Positions 50,843-61,398 of a DNA stretch of 64,000 bases are shown piece after piece. The translations under genes and the position numbers were made by a program. The notes beneath the pieces are model-generated. The model did not search any database and was not told where the DNA came from. It worked only from the letters and a program-made list of their open reading frames with translations. Within the stretch, counting starts at the first letter, position 1; each line of letters begins with the position of its first letter. The stretch comes from Turritopsis dohrnii (taxonomy: Eukaryota > Cnidaria > Hydrozoa > Anthoathecata > Oceaniidae). The stretch covers positions 1 to 64,000 of the forward strand of contig BQMF02000101.1 in assembly GCA_027922465.2 (NCBI GenBank), written 5' to 3'.

Positions 50843-50993
50843 TCAATCAGTCATTGTCTGTTAGTACAGTTCAGTTTCAACTTTTTCTTTTACCAGAAAT
50901 GTCGTTACATTTCTGGTAAAAGAAAAAGTTGAAACTGAACTGTACTAACAGACAATGACTGATTGATATTGATTGCTGTTGCAATCAATATCA
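50843..50993. repeat. 60-bp perfect palindrome plus adjacent 13-bp hairpin
   Basis: 50843-50902 and 50907-50966 are exact reverse complements around the 4-base loop CGTT. Directly after, TGATATTGATTGC and its complement (50964-50976, 50981-50993) form a second hairpin around TGTT that shares three bases with the first. The flanking sequences before (near 50718) and after (near 51006) resemble each other (GGAAACxATTATGT). A hairpin foldback or a very compact MITE is possible. Confidence 0.9.
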
Positions 50994-52248
50994 CTTGGAA
51001 CATGCTGGAAACGATTATGTCTTTGGTTGTGTTTTATATGTAACGATTGATTTTTAGAATGGACGATGAAGATAATGAAGATGACTATCCACTGGTACAA
51101 GGTAGACTGAAGAATACTTTTTCAAATCACGTGATCAGCTCCCTTTGATTGGATGAAGTTAAGTCATACTAAGGAATGCTGGTCAAAGTTCAAATCTGTT
51201 ATTCTTGTGAGTTTAAACCGGCTCCATATTATTGGTGTGACGTTGGTAGATAAGGTGTAGATCAAGGGTGTTTTACACTCTATGCAAAGTCAACTTTCAA
51301 GTAAGGAAGATTGCCTGTCTTGTAGAGATTTTGTCATGTTGGTTTAATGGTGTCGGGGAAGTGTCGTTATAGAGAGGCGTCCATCTCATAAGATGTCGGA
51401 GGTTTCACTGTGTATGGATGTATCACGATGCTCGTAGGGGAAAGACAATCCAAACACAAAATCTCGCTTTGCCTAGCAGTTATACTAGGAATGAATTATA
51501 TAATGATGTTCCAACCATTCAATTTAAAATATCGAAAAGCCCACATCGTTTATAGATACTAAGTTTAACATCTCATTTGCCAGATAGAAAACCCTTAAGT
51601 GCACCATTAGTAGGTTGAACTGTTTACTTTCCAGACAGCTGATTAATATGTTTACAGAACATAAAGGCGTTTAAATACTATAAAGTGAACGAAATAAAAT
51701 AGATGAAGTGACGAAGTAAATTTCGCGCCAAAATAACTGAGATGTCGACAGAAAGTGATTTCCTTAGGAGATTGAGTTTTCGGCTTTAAGGTAATTTCTT
51801 TACAACTCCACCTATTTGGTTACAATCCCAAATCCCAAATCTATATTAGTAGCCTCTATCAAATTATATAATTTGTAAATGCTTCATTACGTATAATTTT
51901 TTCATTTCTCTTTAGATCTGATTTCAACATGAACTCTTTATTTCTTTGTAATTACAAACTTGTATTTATGGATTATCTTTTACTTGTATATGAATAAACA
52001 TTTCTTGGAGTGATAGCTTTGTGGCCTTGCTTCTTACATAACTGCTATGAAAAAGAAGTTTTTGAAAAGGACTGACTGTACTCTAGGTCTAGGAGTAATG
52101 CTATTCCCAATATCTCATAGGTTAAAATACCTAATCTATGAAGAATAAAGCCAAACGTGACGGTTTATTAAGGACTTTGTATTCAGTGGAAATGAAAGTG
52201 TGACGTATGTTTGTAAGAATAAAAAATGAATTGGCATTTCACTATTTA
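50994..52248. other. Intergenic, no gene recognised
   Basis: AT-rich, no long ORF, no clear repeat. Confidence 0.5.
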
Positions 52249-53962
52249 CAGGGTGGCCACAGGTCCTTGAATTCCTGGAAAAGTCATGGATTTTTTTTTG
52301 TCCCGGTGTCACAGTAAATTTTAAATCCTCTCATCAAAATAAACTAGTTAATTAAAACTCACCAGTTAATATAAACTAGTAAATTATGACTCCCTAAAGT
52401 CAACATTTCCTAGGAAATCCTGAATCCCCTGGTTTAAAATGACTCCCCTCTAAATCTTGTTTAAAAACTTTCAAAATTCATATGGCCATTCTGGACCTCG
52501 AGACTTTAAAAAATTTTAATTTTGTCTACTCATTCCTTCACCGAATACTTTACTCTCAACTTCAGTTGAGCTAGAATCTGGGAATGTCTGTGTGTCTGTC
52601 AGTCTGTGTGTCTATCCGAAAAAACTTTGAGGTAGCCGGATTTGGCTGAAATTTTGCACACTCGTTCCTTGGGTGAATATCTGGGGGTGTTTGTTCATTT
52701 TTTAAAATCTTTGGTATATTTGAACAACTACAATTAGGCCTTCGAGTTAATTGAGGCCAGTGCGGTTAGCACGTTCGACTATATCATAAGGTATATGATA
52801 ACTTATTTTGTCATTAAATTTTCTCAGGGTTTATAGTTGGGGGTTAATGTGGGTTGACATCTTCCTGGCTAGATTTCGTCATTTTCCTTTGCAAGTTGGA
52901 AAATTGGACTCATTTCTTTCTTTTTTTTGCTCAGATTTTTTCATAATTTTCTGGAATTCCTTGAAATTTTGGATTTTTCCTATTTTTAATGTTTCGTTGA
53001 AGTTATGTATTTTAAGTTATTTACTGAGTATGTATGGATGATGTTCCTTCTACAGGTATTTAATAAACTACACCCCTAATGAGTCTCACTTGTACTGCCA
53101 GTAAATGTCGCAAACGCTAGTAAATGTCGCAAAATTGCCAGTAAGTGTCGCAATTCAACAGTAATTGTCGCAACAGTAAATGTCGCAAAAAAATAAAAAA
53201 TCAACAGTAAATATCGCAACTTTTTAATTTCGATTTCTAACCAATATCTCCTCCATCCTTGTTTTGAACTCGATACTGATTATTTTGATCAAGGTGTGGT
53301 ACTATTCATCGCACAGTGCGCTGATGGACCTACACGACATGTCACAGAGATTGCAACATATAAAAATAAGACAGCTATGATTTGTAACATTGTTTATCAT
53401 AGCAAGTTGCTTTTACTTTTTTTCGCTAATACTACTAGTTACTCTATGCTTAAAGATTTCCCAAAGTGACTCCTGACCGATTGATTTAAGCAACAAGTCT
53501 TTCCTTTTCATACCCTCCACATTATATGATCAAAAATCACTTTGTGTAAGTTTGCGACCTTTGCTGTTGATTTTGAAAAACATTACGACATTTATTGTTA
53601 AAAAAAATTAAAACGAATGAAAATTCTAGTTGCGACACTTACTGGCGATTTTGCGACACTTACTGTTGAATTGCGACACTTACTGGCAATTTTGCGACAT
53701 TTACTGGCGTTTGCGACATTTACTGGCAGTACATCACTTGTACTCACTTTTAATAATTTTGATGCTCTATGATGTACATTTAATAATTTGAGATTTATGA
53801 ATGAATGTTTTGCCATGGTGCATTTTTTTGTGTTCAAAAGTTAATTTTTGCTGTTTTTTTATTTTCTATCATGTGAAGTTATCCTTGAATAGTTGGTGAT
53901 TTTCCTAGAAATGTCCTGGAAAGATCCTGGAAATTCTTTTTAAAAATTATGTGGCCACTCTG
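52249..53962. mobile_element. hAT-like non-autonomous element, 1.7 kb
   Basis: The left end CAGGGTGGCCACAGG matches the reversed right end CAGAGTGGCCACA, and the motifs TTCCTGGAAAAGTC and TTTCCAGGA extend the similarity inward. ATTTA abuts both ends, shorter than the usual 8-bp hAT duplication. No transposase frame is visible; part of the interior is the MITE at 53093-53731. Confidence 0.5.
53093..53731. mobile_element. MITE built of CAGTAAATGTCGCAA repeats, 639 bp
   Basis: Both ends are inverted repeats of about 110-130 bp made of tandem units of 16-22 bp (CCAGTAAATGTCGCAAA and variants). Units on the left are interrupted by small deletions. A direct repeat TCACTTGTAC lies at both edges (53086-53095, 53734-53743). 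It is nested in the hAT-like element. No ORF. Confidence 0.75.
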
Positions 53963-56016
53963 ATTTATTGCTATGCTATTAAAACTTCTAATTAGAATGT
54001 AAAAATTTACCATTCACGCAGAATTGTTTTACTGACAGACCTTTTCATAAATTACATCACTGCACACACTGCACATCGCCTCGTTTCTAAGTTTGTGGAT
54101 TATTACGTGCTCAGCCTTAATAAAAAAAAAATTTGTGAAAAATTTTTCCCTTGGGTGTCGTGTCTCAAACGTCATTAATATTCAGTTTGAAAACGAGAAG
54201 TTATTTGTTGTGACGTAATTCATGAAAAGGTCTGAGGTGGTTGTAAAATTGCGAATCCGAATTTATTTATTTATCAGATCAACCCAGGTCTTACTTTCCT
54301 CTTCATATTACGCATATAGTTCATCTAACAATTTGAAAGCATCAAAACTTCATGGTGTAAACCTTAATTTGTTTGGGTTAGTGAGGGTTACAGCCAGGCT
54401 ATGCCTCGTTCTTTCAGATTATTTTAAGAAGCTTTAACCGAAAATTTCAACTGTTTTCAAATTGTTACATAAATACCCTCTACGCCCTTATATCAGATAA
54501 CCTCTGCGCCCTTATATCAGATACATTTACATTTCTGTTCGATCATATCCATTTCAAAACTCTCTAGGAATTTCAGAATGCTGCTTTCTTGACGTGATCA
54601 TCATGGATTAGCCTTTAATATATATCAATTCTTTCAGGCATTCTTCCATCCACTCATCCAAATTAATAGATTTTGGTACACACATTTTTCATGATTTTCA
54701 AAAGAATTACCTTGAAAATAAAACGATTTAATTCGCATGTCAAAATATAAAATTTGATAGAAAATTCGAAAGAAAGTCAAAATTGGTTGTAAGTAAATGA
54801 TTTTAATAGCATAAATACAAAATTTTAGGATAACCACTCTATTCACGATATAAGTTTTCGCAATTAGTTATTGCCCCCGCAGCGGGCGTAAGATAGACGA
54901 ATGTCAGTTTTCGATTTTGTTCATCATCATCTCCATCATCCTCCAACTGCGGCTATAAAAGTGAACGGAGAAGAAGAAGTAGGAGAAGAAGGAAAATGCC
55001 GGTTTTAACATATATATTTCGCCCTATGGGGAAATATATAAAAAATACGTTTTTGACAAAAATCAAGTACGTCGGGTGGACAAGTTAGACATACGCTTTA
55101 TCCGCCACTGTTACATCTTTTTTTTATAAGCATAAAGTTTGTAAGCGTATTGGAGAATGAAAATGTCCAAGAAAGTAAGTATATCTGAAGCATACACCAA
55201 GCTGAGAAATATGACCCTGGGCTTGTTGATACCATGAAGAGGGTTGACTTAGCTACTATCTCACAACTTGATTCAAATTCACATGGGAAAAAGAGGTAAG
55301 TCAAACATTTCTGAATTATGAATTTAAAAAAAACGTCTTAAATATCATGAATAAAATCCTTAACCCAAGTGTTAAATTGTTTTTTGGTTCATTATGAATG
55401 AATAATCCTGTGTGTTGTCGTCTTTGTAGTACAGCCGTGGCAGCTTCATAAGTTCCCTAATGGAATCAAGAGAAGGAGGGTGCTACACGTGCGTCTCATG
55501 TTTTTTTACAAGGTTGAGCGTAGGTTTTCCGTTGCGTAAAACGAACAATGATTAGTATAATGGGGAAGGTCCGCCTATCCTTGCCATAGTTCTGTCACAT
55601 TGTTTTATCACAAAGGAATGTTTGATTTAAGTTTTGTAATTACTCTCCTGTGTGAAGGACTACGTTTTTCCAAGTAAAGCTACAGCAGAAAAGGTTTTTA
55701 TCAGCGGAAATGTAACTGTTATAAAAAGTTGACTTCGGTTGATATTCAAATCATCAGCCATGCCGAATATAACATAGTTCCCAATTATATTGTTTACATT
55801 GTAAATGTCTTGTGATTGATATACTTCAAGAAAAACAAAGAACTTCTTTACTAAAACTGTCTAGAACGTCATCCAACTTGAACGTCATCCAACTTGAATC
55901 GCCAGTGAAATCTTGATATTGGCTTTCCATCAGTAAAATTTATCCTCAACAGCTTTGACGAACGTTTTTGTACAGTTTTCAAATTTGAACGGATATAAGT
56001 ACGTCAATGAACTTTC
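53963..56016. other. Intergenic and channel 3' side, with a repeat copy
   Basis: No further gene is seen. About 54940-55045 is an uninterrupted, inverted copy of the repeat that is split by a MITE at 58568-59097 (shared words GCCGGTTTTAACA and TATAAAAGTGAACGG). The sequence just below 56017 is presumably the 3' untranslated region of the sodium channel; I see no obvious polyadenylation signal close to the stop. Confidence 0.5.
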
Positions 56017-57218
56017 TCACAGCAATGGCGTTTCAACCAAACGATTTTCGTCAGCCGGCAAAATATACTCATCATCATAGTTTCCATTAAGTTTGTCCTC
56101 ACTTCCAGATTCCTCTTCCCCAATGTTATTGTTCTTTCTGTAATTATTTTTTGCTTCAAACATGGCGACCAACAACTTTTCAATGTATTGGCACCGCCTG
56201 TGGAGTTGCAGGCTCGTCTTATGTGAGGAGTTCAAAAAATGCTCAAGGTGCTCATTTAACATGTGCCAGCGGAAAATTCTTTGTATCCTTCGAGCAGCCT
56301 CGTTTTCGATTTTTAAACGTTCGTATGTCGTGCCCAGTGTTTTTTCTTTGAATCTTTGGGGAAACATTGTTTTGTATTTGTCGTTGACTTTTTTCATAAC
56401 TGCATTGACGGACTCACTCTCCACACATTTTTCGTGACCGAGCACATTCTTAATTAGTGCTTGAAGTATGTCCAAGCAGTGGAGAAAAGCTTTATCTGTG
56501 ATGGGAATTTCTAAAATCTCCATAGTATTGTAATTGGGTTTTCGGACTTGAAATGGAGGCTGAAGGGCATCTAAGAAATCGCTGAGTTTCGAATATGGAA
56601 TAAATTGAGTGGCCTTGGGATCGAAGTTTTGCCACTCATCATAATACCCCTCGATATCGTCTTCTGTGATCCCAGCGTTGTCCTGTGATTGAGCTTGGTT
56701 GAAATTCTCCAGAATGACAGCAATATACATGTTGACGATTACCATCACAATCAGTAAGATATAACTAACAAAGAATATGACTGCCACCAAAGAATTGCCG
56801 CAGTCACCTTTAAGAATACCACTGCTAGTTTCAAACTGTAATGAAGCATTACACTTTGGTTCTTGAATCATTGCTCCGGATAAAACGTTATTCCAACCGG
56901 CTGCAGTTGAAACTCGGAACAGTAAACACATGCTACTACCGAATGTTCGGAAATTGACCACTTCAGTAATGGCGCCTTGTAGTTTTAACCTACCGAATAT
57001 ATTCATTCCCATTACAGAGTAGATGAAAATGATTAAAAAAAGCAGAGTACCGACGTTGCTCAAAGCTGGCGCCGATTTGATAATCGTGAAAAGTAGTTGG
57101 CGTATTCCTTTTCCACCCTCGAAAAAACGAAGCAAACGCCCCAATCGCATTATTCGGACCACGCGGAACAATCCGGGTGAAATGAACATGTCTACATCCA
57201 TGTTGGTCATGATGATAT
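56017..57218 (-). CDS. Voltage-gated sodium channel alpha subunit, last exon
   Basis: The exon starts at 57218 after a clear acceptor (T-run then AG at 57220-57219) and runs to TGA at 56019-56017. Residues counted from its first Met: domain IV S4 voltage sensor 14-30 (FRVVRIMRLGRLLRFF), S5 about 38-70, pore loop with STAAGW at 101-106 (Ala104 at the selectivity-filter position), S6 about 140-172 ending in VNMYIAVILENF, EF-hand-like segment about 185-220, and IQ motif near 307-316 (ARRIQRIFRW). This is the C-terminal 400 residues of a protein of about 1,800. Earlier exons are not seen in the window. The Ala in domain IV says Nav rather than Cav or NALCN. Confidence 0.93.
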
Positions 57219-59478
57219 CTAAAAAAACATAAAATATATTTTTAAATCAACAAATAATTTTTTCTTTTAATGCTGCCAGAGGATCACTCCACCTTAAATT
57301 GTAATCTTCCATTTTCTCTGTTTTTATAGGAAAGTTAAATAGTAACCCTTTAGTGTGTCTTTAATACTTTTTGATAAAAGTATCCATAAGGAAGAGTCAA
57401 TAATTCTTTCTTCAGCTAAATTTTACTGCTTCACATAAGATAGCGTAAACCTTAGTCGATTTAGTGGTAAGATAAACAACGGTCAATCCGTATGGAAAAC
57501 ATTTCGACTTCGAAAATGCATACTGCTTAGCTGTACGCAAAAACTTCCAGAATTCTCATACAGAGGAGGACATATAATAGTAATTGAAAGATCCACATCA
57601 AGTCCAAATACCGTAAGACCTTCGTAAAGTATATCAAAAAAATTGTTCACTAGTTCTATCTCGTTATAAACAAGTGTTTTAGATGCGAATGTTTTTTTAG
57701 TGTCTTAAAAGATAGCCTATCAACTAGCCCAGACTAATGGATAATCATTATGGTTGATCAAACGAGAATTTTGGATCAAATGTTCAAACAGTTTTCATTT
57801 AAATTCGCACATGTTTGTAATTTGACTATGCTGATTTCGAATTTGTCTATCAGTTTTCATAATTTGGTCAAGAAAGAAAATATATGCCTTATTTGGACCA
57901 AATTATCAGAGTTTTTTCACAGCTGTTACTATTAATTTGAGTTTGATGAGTACTACCGCAGTTTTTTATATTACTACCCGTTCAATTGCATTCTTTTTAA
58001 ATGAATGCATGAGTAACCAAGAATGAAGTGAAGATCTAACATCGTCACTCATATCAGTTTCTTCTCTAACCATTGTCTGCTATGGTGACTACTCCCATAT
58101 CTTGTAATCTATTTTTTCTTCCAACGTGATTCCTAAAATGCAAGTTTTTTCTTGTTCAGTTTGTTCAATTTTTAAGTATATGCTCACGAGGGCATTTGAA
58201 ACCTTTTTTAACTACCAGGATGCGTTAATTATACCTCATTTTACGGTAGCGTTTAGCCTGAGTGCCATCAAGCTTTGGCGAGAACTAGGCGCTGATGGAC
58301 TTCGCAAAAACAATAATTTCTGACAGTTCCATCTTGCTAAGTTAAGTCTTAACCTACTGCCAATTTATAAATGCTTGTGGAAATCTTTAATCCCGGGCGG
58401 TTATTAGAAAATAACAAATTTTCCTCAGCCTAGATCCAATGTCACTCCGGTAATATCGGTAAATCGGAATTCCCCCTTTTTTAGCACGGGAAGGAGAGGC
58501 TAGTGACCTAGTCTAGTTTTTCACTGATAAAGGATTAATTATTATATATTTCCCCGGGCGAAATATACCGTAATGCATCGATTAAACGCCCCCCTTCTTT
58601 TAAACGCCCCCCTCGAATAGACGCCCCCCCTTTTCAGGAGATTTTTAAATAAACGCCCCCTCTATTAGACGCCCCCCTCGAATAGACGCCCCCCTTTTCA
58701 GGAGATTTTTAAATAAACGCCCCCTCTATTAGACGCCCCCCTCGAATAGACGCCCCTCTCTAGAGAGGGGCGTTTATTAGAGACACACTAATTAAGGCAT
58801 GTAGAACTACTACATTGCATTGTTTCAGCCTCAATGTTTTCATTTTGTATAAAAATATGGAAATTTGCGATAGACGCCTTTCTTTTTAAATTTTAAACTA
58901 ACAGTTGGAAACTTTGTCTTTGACGATGATCTTGAAGTTTAATTTTGTATATTTTTTATCGATGTTTATATTTAATTTATATTTACGAAAATGAAGAGTT
59001 TCACAAAAATTCAATAGACGCCCCCCTCTTTTAAACGCCCCCCTAAAAATTCAAAAAAATTAATAAACGCCCCGGGCGTCTAATCGAAGCATTACGGTAT
59101 GTTAAAACCGGCATTTCCTTCTCCTTGCCTTCTTCTCCTTTTCGTTCACTTTTATAGCCGCGGTTCAGTATTGAATTTTCACCTAGCCGCCAAAGTAGAT
59201 AAGAATAGAGGCTAGTCTACAGTGAAGTAGTGCGCCATTTCTTTTCAGTCAGTGCAGATTGTCAGTAGAAGACTTTGCTTTTCCTGCCAGCTTTTAAAAT
59301 GATTCAAAAGATAAAAGGTTGTTAAATGATGGAAATAATCGATTTAGTTCAGTGTTGTTATGAAAGGTTTTGCAAAAACTTTTTAATGAATGTGTAAAAT
59401 ACAGAAAAAATTGTTTTGTTTTTGTTGATAACAATATAGACGAGTTGCAATGTTTACATTCGGCGACCGGTCGAAAAT
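57219..59478. other. Upstream intron or gap of the sodium channel gene
   Basis: I find no exon for domain IV S1-S3 on the minus strand. The stretch holds a MITE (58568-59097) and AT-rich sequence, so the intron is probably long and extends at least to the ISL2EU element. Confidence 0.5.
58568..59097. mobile_element. MITE with CCGTAATGC ends inserted at TA, 530 bp
   Basis: The ends CCGTAATGCATCGATTAAAC and, reversed, CCGTAATGCTTCGATTAGAC are flanked by TA (58566-58567 and 59098-59099). A related repeat at 54940-55045 lacks the insertion, giving an empty site. The interior repeats units of about 63 bp with AAACGCCCCC and TAGACGCCCCC, C-rich on this strand. Confidence 0.85.
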
Positions 59479-59561
59479 GATGCGCGCGCATCCTCCCAGG
59501 CAGAATATCATAAACAGTGAAGGAAGATAGGCAGTAAACTAAACGTTATCTTCACTAAATC

Positions 59562-61140
59562 ATGCCGGATAGTTGCTGCATTGTTAATTGTACAAATAGG
59601 AGAGAAAAAAAGAATAGTTCGTTGTCATTTTACAGTATTCCAAAGGGGAAAACACCGATAGAAAAGCGAAGACGAGAGGAATGGATTAAGGCAGTTGGTA
59701 GAAAAGATTGGGAAAAGTGGAGTTATGAAAAGATATCTAAAGCATTGATATGTAGTGCACATTTTGTATCAGGTATTACTTTATTTACATATCTATTACT
59801 TATGCCATTCATCCAGGAAAGTAAAGTAATGTATGGTTTATTTTTTAGGTAAAAGATCAGATGATCCTGATGATATTGACTGGATACCAACTGTATTCAC
59901 TCATTCTAAGAAGAGAGATATCGGAAAGTTAGTGAAAATTGATCAACGGAAAAAAAGATATAAAGCTATTAGCAAGAAAAGATTGTTAGCATCCCAACAA
60001 AAATGTAACATAACCACAATAGATGGAGAAGCTGCTGAGGAAAAGGATGATGATCAAGAAGCACATAGTTGGTTTGTTGATTTTACTGCAGATGCTTCTG
60101 GTCCATCTTGTAGCAAAGAAGAAAATCAGGCACTAATGTTAGATCTAGAAAATCTTAAAACTGAGCTTTCTAAGGTCAAAGCTAAGCTTTTAAGTACTGA
60201 ACAAGAGCTTATTCAGAGAAACATTGAAGTACATACCCTTCGAGAGACAGTAAAAACAGTAAAACAAAGTATGTTTGGCTTTGAGGCCATCAAAAGTTCA
60301 AATGACAAAATAAACTTCTTTACTGGTGTGGAAAGTGCAGCTGTTTTTAGGTGGATTTTAGGGAAAGTGAAGTCACATGTACAATCACTTCACAAAAAAC
60401 TATCTTTAGAAGACCATCTGCTGATTGTACTAATGAAATTGAAACTAGGTCTGTACAACAAAGACATCGCTATATGATTTGGCGTGACCACTACCACAAT
60501 CTCAAAGATATTTCGTTCTTGGATAGCAGTACTCCATAATCAATTAAAGTATCTGATTGTGTGGCCAGAAAGAGGAGCTATTCGATATAATCTTCCTAAT
60601 TGTTTTAAAAAGAAATACAGAGATGCAGTTTGTATTATTGACTGCAGTGAAATTTTTTTGCAAAGACCAACCAACTTGACTGCACGAGCTCAGTGTTGGT
60701 CTAATTATAAACATAATAATACTGTAAAGTATTTGATTGGAATCTCTCCAGCAGGAGCAGTCATGTTTTTATCTAGTGGTTGGGGTGGCAGAGTGTCTGA
60801 TAAGCAGATAACGATTGAATCCGGCTTTCTGGATAAGCTTGAAATGGGTGACTGCATTTTAGCTGACCGTGGATTCAACATTAACAGAGAAGTTGCATCG
60901 AAAGGAGCAGTATTGAAAATTCCAAGTTTTACAAAAGGAAAAAAGCAATTGTCTGGTTCTGAGGTGGACATGTCTAGACAATTGTCTAATGTCCGTATTC
61001 ATGTGGAAAGAGTTATTGGTCGCATTAAGAAATTCAGGATACTAAATTCGTATATTCCGGTAACACAAGTTGATATAATTGACGAAATGGTGGTTACTAT
61101 ATGTGCACTAGTTAATATTAACTCAAGTGTTGTAAAATAG
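59562..61140 (+). pseudogene. ISL2EU THAP/DDE transposase, one intron, one nonsense codon
   Basis: Exon 1 (59562-59772) encodes most of a THAP zinc finger (CCIVNC, W at the expected place, CSAHF). A 76-bp intron (59773-59848, GT..AG) is removed so that HFVSG joins KRSDDPDDIDW, completing the domain. Exon 2 has a coiled coil (about 60130-60260), a helix-turn-helix region, and a DDE_Tnp_4 core with Asp in VCIIDCSE, Asp in ILADRGF and Glu in RIHVERVIGR. A TGA at 60475-60477 interrupts the frame just before FGVTTTTISK; related proteins usually have Arg there, so a CGA-to-TGA change at a CpG is likely. All catalytic residues remain downstream. Confidence 0.85.
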
Positions 61141-61398
61141 CTCTATCACAATATATATATTTTATGTACAAATATATATATTATATATTTATTTATATAT
61201 TGTCTGTTATATTGGAACATGATCTATAGTCTATATCAAAATGGATGACTAAGTGTGGTAAGACAGCAACAAACATCCATAAATCAGAAATCCAAGCTGT
61301 TCTGCTTCATTTTGTGTCACTCATTTTGACTTAGACTTAAGTGTCTGTTGTTTCATAATGGTGTCTTTAGTTTTTTCTTTAGTTCTTTTTTAGATTTT
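61141..61398. other. Spacer between the two convergent ISL2EU genes
   Basis: It holds a TA-rich microsatellite (about 61149-61200) and possible shared 3' ends; AATAAA is not obvious. Confidence 0.5.

Noticed and set aside
56017..57210. Calcium channel or NALCN identity for the ion-channel exon
   Set aside because: The filter segment STAAGW with Ala, the short EF-hand/IQ tail and the S6 end match Nav domain IV; Cav domain IV has Glu at the filter position and a longer tail.
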